Shown in pieces: positions 41,560 to 45,998 of a DNA stretch of 45,998 nt (within the stretch, counting starts at the first letter, position 1; each line of letters begins with the position of its first letter). This DNA is from Phycisphaerales bacterium (GTDB lineage: Bacteria > Planctomycetota > UBA1135 > UBA2386). Made by a program: the position numbers and the translations under genes. The notes under the pieces are model-generated. The model was given only the letters and a program-made list of their open reading frames with translations. It searched no databases and had not been told where the DNA came from. Location: contig JADCJE010000013.1 in the NCBI GenBank assembly GCA_020247305.1, positions 1 to 45,998 of the forward strand. The letters run 5' to 3'.

Positions 41560-43893
41560 ATGCGCCTCGCCACCACTGCCCTCTGGGGTTCGTCCGCCAT
41601 TGCCTTGCTGCTGACGAACGCGCCCACGTTCGCGCCTCCGACCGACATCCAGCAGCCCGGCACCCAGCCGCTGCAGGCCCCCCTGATGCCCGGCCCGGGC
41701 ACGTGCGGCGGCTGCCACGGCTACTACGACCAGGCCGTCGAGCCGACCGAGAACTGGATGGGCAGCATGATGGCCCACTCCGGCCGCGACCCGCTGTTCT
41801 GGGCGGCGCTGGCCGTGGCCGAGGGCGACTTCCCGGGCGCTGGCAACTACTGCATCCGCTGCCACTCGCCACGCGGCTGGCACGACGGCCGCGCCAACAC
41901 GACGGACGGCAGCAACCTCAACCCGACGACTGACCATGAAGGCATCGAGTGCTCGATCTGCCACAACATGGTCAACCCCGACGGCAGCGAGCACCCCGGC
42001 GTGCAGAGCGCGCCGTTCGTCGCCAACACCGGCGGCGCGAACCCCGAGGGTTTCTACGGCAGCGGCATGCGCGTGCTCGCCGGCAACAGCACGCGCTACG
42101 GCCCGTACAGCAACGCCACCGCCGGCCACCCGTGGGCGCAGTCGGTGTTCCACCGCAGTTCGGCGTTCTGCGGCACCTGCCACGAGGTCAGCAACCCGCT
42201 GACCGGCGACCTCGCGCCCAACCACGGCGCGCCGATCCCGCTGGCGCCGGGCAAGTTCAGCGGCGTCGCCGGCTCGCCGGTCGCCGGCAAGGCGGCGTTC
42301 CTCAACCCGCCGTACAAGTACGGCGTCGTCGAGCGCACCTACAGCGAGCACGTCGCCAGCGACCTGTCGACGACGCGCATCAACCAGTACGCCACGCTGC
42401 CCACCGACATCCAGCGCGGCGCGATCAAGCGCGCGCGCGACCAGGCGATGCTCGCCGGCACCGGCGGCGACCACGAGGACGGCACGCCGCGCTTCTTCAC
42501 CTGCCAGAGCTGCCACATGGAGCCGGTCGTCGGCGAAGGCGCGGCGTTCGGCATCGCGCCGCTGCGCTACGACCTGCCGCTGCACGACCTGACCGGCGGC
42601 AACACCTGGGTGCCCAACGTCATCCAATGGCTCGACGGCCAGACGCCGAGCCTGCTGCGCCTGGGCCAGGGCCTGACGCCGACGCAGACGGCGGCGATGA
42701 ACCGCGGCGTGCTGCGCGCGCGCGCCTCGCTGCAGCGCGCCGGCGCGCTCGACATCACCGGCAACACGCTGCGCGTCACCAACCTGACCGGCCACAAGCT
42801 GATCACCGGCTACGCCGAGGGCCGCCGCATGTGGCTGCGCACGACGTGGCGCGACGAACAGAACAACGTGCTGCGCACGGACGGCAGCTACGGCCCGATC
42901 ACGACCAACGTGCAGGGCACGAACCACACGGTGAACACGATCACCGACCCGAACGCGCACGTCTACGAGACCAAGCTCGGCATCACGCAGGACTGGGCGC
43001 TGCAGCTGCTGCTGCTCGGCGTCTCGCCGCTGACGCCAGTCGCGTTCGACAAGGCCACTGGCCAGCCGACGCTGACCCTGGCGCAGCTGGCGACGCAGCC
43101 CGCGGGCAGCGCGCACGAAAGCTTCCACTTCGTGCTCAACAACACGACGCTGTCCGACAACCGCATCCCGCCGTGGCGCATGCGCCGCGCCGACGCGACG
43201 ACGCGCAACGCGCTGCCGGAGCCGGCGACGCAGTACGGCAACCCGGCCGCGAACGGCGTCTACGCGCACTTCGACGACGTGCAGCTCGCGCCGCCGGCGG
43301 GCGCGACGCGCGCCGACGTCGAGCTGCTGTATCAAACGTCCAGCTGGGAGTACATCCAGTTCCTGCTGCTGGCCAATCCGGGCACGAGCCCGTTCCTCGC
43401 CACCGCCGGCCAGGAGCTGTTCCAGGCCTATCAGGCGACCGGCGGCAGCGCCCCCGAGGTCATGACGACCGCGCGCTGGTGCGACCTGCCGGGCACCAAC
43501 GAGGACCTCGTGCTGAAGACCGCCGTCAACAACGGCGCGCTCGACGAGACCTGCGGCAAGGACGTGCGCGTCGGCGACACGCTGCGCTTCGAGCTGACCA
43601 GCCCCAACGGCACCCACGCGCTCAACATCGGCGCGCTGGCGCTGCAGCTGCACGACCCGTGGGCGCCGCCGGTGGTGCTCGGCGTCCCCGGCCTGTGGCT
43701 CGACCGCGCCGACGCGCTGCTGACCGTCGTCGGCCTGCCGGCCGCCGGCTGGAACTTCAGCATCCAACTGCCCGTGATCGGCCAGCAGTTCCTGCGCTGG
43801 CAGGCGCTGATGCTGCCGGTCCAGCCGTCGACGCCGCCGCCGCAGAACGGCCTGTTCGCGCTCAGCCGCGCGTTCGACTTCCGCGTGCGGTGA
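41560..43893 (+). CDS. Pentaheme c-type cytochrome with shared C-terminal module
   Basis: 777 residues from the ATG at 41560; signal peptide (ALWGSSAIALLLTNAPTFA). Five CXXCH motifs: 49-53 (CGGCH), 98-102 (CIRCH), 131-135 (CSICH), 204-208 (CGTCH) and 315-319 (CQSCH). Their order and surroundings match the pentaheme protein at 29412-31025: W-x2-S-M-M-A-x-S-x-RDPxF between hemes 1 and 2, CxRCHxP at heme 2, and later CQxCHM. After the hemes a beta region begins with NLTGHKLITGYAEGRRMWL. The last about 116 residues (662-777) resemble the tail module of other exported proteins here. It probably transfers electrons outside the inner membrane. Confidence 0.9.
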   Translation: MRLATTALWGSSAIALLLTNAPTFAPPTDIQQPGTQPLQAPLMPGPGTCGGCHGYYDQAVEPTENWMGSMMAHSGRDPLFWAALAVAEGDFPGAGNYCIRCHSPRGWHDGRANTTDGSNLNPTTDHEGIECSICHNMVNPDGSEHPGVQSAPFVANTGGANPEGFYGSGMRVLAGNSTRYGPYSNATAGHPWAQSVFHRSSAFCGTCHEVSNPLTGDLAPNHGAPIPLAPGKFSGVAGSPVAGKAAFLNPPYKYGVVERTYSEHVASDLSTTRINQYATLPTDIQRGAIKRARDQAMLAGTGGDHEDGTPRFFTCQSCHMEPVVGEGAAFGIAPLRYDLPLHDLTGGNTWVPNVIQWLDGQTPSLLRLGQGLTPTQTAAMNRGVLRARASLQRAGALDITGNTLRVTNLTGHKLITGYAEGRRMWLRTTWRDEQNNVLRTDGSYGPITTNVQGTNHTVNTITDPNAHVYETKLGITQDWALQLLLLGVSPLTPVAFDKATGQPTLTLAQLATQPAGSAHESFHFVLNNTTLSDNRIPPWRMRRADATTRNALPEPATQYGNPAANGVYAHFDDVQLAPPAGATRADVELLYQTSSWEYIQFLLLANPGTSPFLATAGQELFQAYQATGGSAPEVMTTARWCDLPGTNEDLVLKTAVNNGALDETCGKDVRVGDTLRFELTSPNGTHALNIGALALQLHDPWAPPVVLGVPGLWLDRADALLTVVGLPAAGWNFSIQLPVIGQQFLRWQALMLPVQPSTPPPQNGLFALSRAFDFRVR

Positions 43894-44013
43894 GGCGGGG
43901 GCGGCTCGGCCGCCTGCACGGCGTCGCCGGATGTCGAGCACGGCCGCGGTCTCGCCAAGGGGGGGCATCTGCCTCGGCGCGCCGCTTCGGCGTCGCACCC
44001 CGGCGCAGCAGCG

Positions 44014-44937
44014 CTACCGCGTCCGTCTTTGCGGGCCACGATCATCCAGGGCGTATCGCGTCAGCACACTGCCCTCGCGCAGCACGGCGTCGATGCGAGC
44101 CGGCGTCGTGTAGCCGTGCACGACGAACCAGGAACCCAGTCCGGCAACGGCCTCGAACACGACCACGCGAATTGCCTCGAACGCGGCGTCCGTCTTCGGC
44201 AACACGGTGAACCGGGACGCGCGGTAGACCTTGCCCTTGTGCCGCATGCCATTCGCCGGCATCGACACGAGGCGCCCCTCCAGCTTCGCGACCGCCTCGT
44301 CGAGCGTCAGGCCGGCCATCTCTCCATTCGCCATGCCTTCCTTGGCGAGGGCGCGGATCACGGAGGCATTCGGACGGGTCACCTCCTCCGGCGGAACGCC
44401 GCCCGCTTCGATCGCGGCGATCATCTCCTCGGTCTGCACCGACGCATATGCATCCGCCAGCGCCTTCAGGGACTCGTTCAGGCCCGCAACGATCTCGGCG
44501 AATTCCTGCGCCAGAGCCGGAGGCAGCGGCCTGTCGTGGATGTTCAGTTCGACATGCCGGACCAGCTGGTCCGCATCCCAGCCGCCGAGTCGAGACGCGA
44601 GGTAGGGAAACAACGAATAGCCAGAGCGCTCCTGCTCACTCGACCACGCAGGCGCTGCGACGGACCCTGACTCCTTGGACTCTGACTCCTTGGAATGCAG
44701 CGCCTTCGGCCGAAGCGCAGGCGCCAGCGCGTTCTTCACACTGCGGCTGGCCCGTTCTGCAACATGCAGCAAGGCGGGCTGCACGTCGGGGGCGGGACTG
44801 GGTGCCGGACCGTAGAACGGCGGATGGCCTGCGGCCGCATCCGTACGACGAGCGCGGAGCGCCCATGCGAGCACGAGGCAGGCGATGGCGAGCCCTGCGC
44901 AACACGCCGCAGTCAGTGGCTTTCGCATGCCGAGCAT
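44014..44937 (-). CDS. Membrane-anchored protein of unknown function
   Basis: 307 residues from the ATG at 44937 (or 44928). One transmembrane segment at about 12-28 (CAGLAIACLVLAWALRA), then a Pro/Ala-rich stretch, a KESESKES segment (from a short duplicated ACTCCTTGGA unit) and a helical region (EFAEIVAGLNESLKALADAYASVQTEEMIAAIEAGG). The C-terminal part has Val/Phe-rich beta-like strands. No family is recognised. It overlaps the upstream gene by 25 bp, suggesting co-translation. Confidence 0.6.
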   Translation of the reverse strand: MLGMRKPLTAACCAGLAIACLVLAWALRARRTDAAAGHPPFYGPAPSPAPDVQPALLHVAERASRSVKNALAPALRPKALHSKESESKESGSVAAPAWSSEQERSGYSLFPYLASRLGGWDADQLVRHVELNIHDRPLPPALAQEFAEIVAGLNESLKALADAYASVQTEEMIAAIEAGGVPPEEVTRPNASVIRALAKEGMANGEMAGLTLDEAVAKLEGRLVSMPANGMRHKGKVYRASRFTVLPKTDAAFEAIRVVVFEAVAGLGSWFVVHGYTTPARIDAVLREGSVLTRYALDDRGPQRRTR

Positions 44938-45485
44938 ACAGCCCTCACACTAAATATGCAGCCGAGCTGGAGTGGATTTATTGTGTATACAGGCTGTTCG
45001 ACCTTCGGGCCAAGTATGCCACACCCATCGGCGCGAACGCGAAACTCCTTGGTTCTTGCATTGTAGTTGTCGCCGAGCCGCGTCTCTGGCAGATGGACAC
45101 ACTTGACGACGGCATCCACGACACAGCTACCTGGTGGGCAAAGGCCCGATTTGCTGTTCGCTTTGTATCGAACTATAATCGTAGGCAAGAGCTCATCGCC
45201 GCAAGTGCCGGCATCAATGACAACATCTGCGGCACAGTACTCTTCTGATGGCGCATTTGCGCGATCCGCCCAGTGCCGGCCTAATCCAGAGCTTGCCAAC
45301 TGCTTCGACCTGACCTCTACGGGACTGCCCTCTACCGGCTGGCCCGTCACCGCGTCAACGACCCGGACACGAAGCAGAGTCGCCGCTTCCTCTCCACCGA
45401 GGCCCCATTCGACGCCGCCCCAGGTTGTCAATGCGCCGAAGCCAACCACCGCCACCCGCAAGAACGAAATCGTGTTCATGTGCAT
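44913..45485 (-). CDS. Exported protein of unknown function with carboxypeptidase-regulatory-like N-terminus
   Basis: 190 residues from the ATG at 45485 (an ATG two codons on also works). A hydrophobic leader (FLRVAVVGFGALTTW) precedes LRVRVVDAVTGQPVEGSPVEV, the first strand and turn of carboxypeptidase-regulatory or CNA-B-like beta domains. The rest has many cysteines (about ten), some near the C-terminus, suggesting disulfides outside the cytoplasm. The reading frame is less GC-rich than the rest of the window. It starts 3 bp after the sigma-like gene and overlaps the next gene, forming a tight cluster. Confidence 0.6.
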   Translation of the reverse strand: MHMNTISFLRVAVVGFGALTTWGGVEWGLGGEEAATLLRVRVVDAVTGQPVEGSPVEVRSKQLASSGLGRHWADRANAPSEEYCAADVVIDAGTCGDELLPTIIVRYKANSKSGLCPPGSCVVDAVVKCVHLPETRLGDNYNARTKEFRVRADGCGILGPKVEQPVYTINPLQLGCIFSVRAVCSACESH

Positions 45486-45488
45486 CGC

Positions 45489-45998
45489 TCAACGCCTTTT
45501 CGAGGCCAAGGGTTGCCGTACCTTGCAAGGACGAAGGCGTCCCTGCACTAGGTAGAGGGGGGGGGAGTCACTTTCGCACCGATTCATGCGCGCAAGTGCG
45601 CTGCGGAGCGATCGGCGCACGTTCGCGCGATCCATCCTAAGTTCTTGCGCGGCACGACCTAGCGTCATCCCTGGCTGCAGCATCCTGGGGACGACCTCGC
45701 GCTGACGGCCGCGGAGAATTTTTTTCCATCGCGCGAGCTCACGCCCATCGGTGGGCCGAGGAAGGCGAACGCTACCGCTGTCTGGCGCACAGTCTTCGCC
45801 GGGCGCGACGACCTCGATGTCCACCGATGCGTCCGGCGCGTGGCCGTCGACGGTCCAACGGCTGCACGTACGCGACCGGGCCAGGAGTCGCTTGGCTTCG
45901 TTGGCGCCGACATGCCTCGCCCACGACTCCAGATCCGCGATGGCTCGGCCGCGGAGCACGACCGACTCCCACCGCTGCACCGTGTTCACCGTCGCGTC
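45489..45998 (-). CDS. Sigma-factor region-4-like DNA-binding protein, 5' partial
   Basis: The frame is open to the right edge, so the N-terminus is likely missing; a GTG at 45989 is possible but unproved. The helix-turn-helix LGRAAQELRMDRANVRRSLRSALARM resembles region 4.2 of ECF-type sigma factors, preceded by LRGRQREVVPRMLQPG. Earlier residues (ADLESWARHVGANEAKRLL) look helical. A run of nine C on the coding strand (45557-45565 as G9) lies about 20 codons before the stop, a slippery tract. Downstream genes are two exported proteins; this could be their regulator. Confidence 0.6.
   Translation of the reverse strand, partial: DATVNTVQRWESVVLRGRAIADLESWARHVGANEAKRLLARSRTCSRWTVDGHAPDASVDIEVVAPGEDCAPDSGSVRLPRPTDGRELARWKKILRGRQREVVPRMLQPGMTLGRAAQELRMDRANVRRSLRSALARMNRCESDSPPLYLVQGRLRPCKVRQPLASKRR
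45557..45565. repeat. Homopolymer G9 tract within the sigma-like gene
   Basis: Nine consecutive G on the plus strand (C in the coding strand) encode Ser-Pro-Pro-Leu. A slip of one base would change the last about 22 codons. Such tracts are known phase-variable sites and also sequencing-error sites. Confidence 0.6.

Noticed and set aside
39316..43998. A 1560-codon minus-strand ORF over the hydrolase, cupin and pentaheme genes
   Set aside because: The plus strand has five CXXCH motifs and the SATK motif; the ORF is Arg/Ala-rich without a domain.

Overview
The window is very GC-rich, densely coding bacterial DNA with strong GC3 bias, so long spurious ORFs run antisense to nearly every gene. I assigned genes by domain content, signal peptides and start context. 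Many starts lack a Shine-Dalgarno motif. Several large exported proteins have little enzymatic content but share a similar C-terminal beta-rich tail. With the SWIB protein, the pentaheme cytochromes and the ABC permease-CPBP fusion, this suggests a free-living Planctomycetota chromosome. That is inference: no rRNA or other taxonomic marker is present. I see no tRNA, rRNA, CRISPR array, intact IS element or prophage.

Layout. 1-8.2 kb: the end of a cytochrome c'-like protein, a large hybrid histidine kinase, a lipoprotein glutathione peroxidase, an SGNH-hydrolase-like secreted protein, a repeat-rich exported protein and a small membrane protein. 8.4-11.5 kb: a two-gene ABC-2 exporter whose permease is fused to a CPBP intramembrane protease. 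11.5-16.4 kb: monomeric isocitrate dehydrogenase, a polytopic membrane protein and an MFS transporter. 16.5-23.5 kb: a secreted protein with tandem SUMF1 domains, a double alpha/beta hydrolase and a prenyltransferase-fold secreted protein. 23.6-26.8 kb: a fused 2-oxoacid dehydrogenase E1 alpha-beta, translationally coupled to an acyltransferase (FabD fold) that has lost the usual malonyl-binding signature. 26.9-32.7 kb, all minus strand: a secreted hydrolase, SWIB, DinB, a pentaheme cytochrome c with a beta-lactamase-fold partner, and a VF530 protein. 33.0-37.9 kb: EngB GTPase, a TrmA/RlmD-family RNA methyltransferase, the remnant of a DUF4143 ATPase, a secreted propeller-like protein and a SEC-C protein. 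38.0-43.9 kb: an intact DUF4143 ATPase, a secreted class C beta-lactamase-fold hydrolase, a cupin and a second pentaheme cytochrome. 44.0-46.0 kb: a three-gene minus-strand cluster of a sigma-region-4-like regulator and two unrecognised exported proteins, with atypical composition.

The most interesting signals are (i) the C-terminal module recurring on about seven unrelated exported proteins, including one pentaheme cytochrome; (ii) the E1 plus atypical acyltransferase pair; (iii) the two related pentaheme cytochromes; (iv) a three-copy intergenic repeat at 32.3-33.0 kb; and (v) a decayed DUF4143 ATPase near an intact one. No single system stands out as certainly new.
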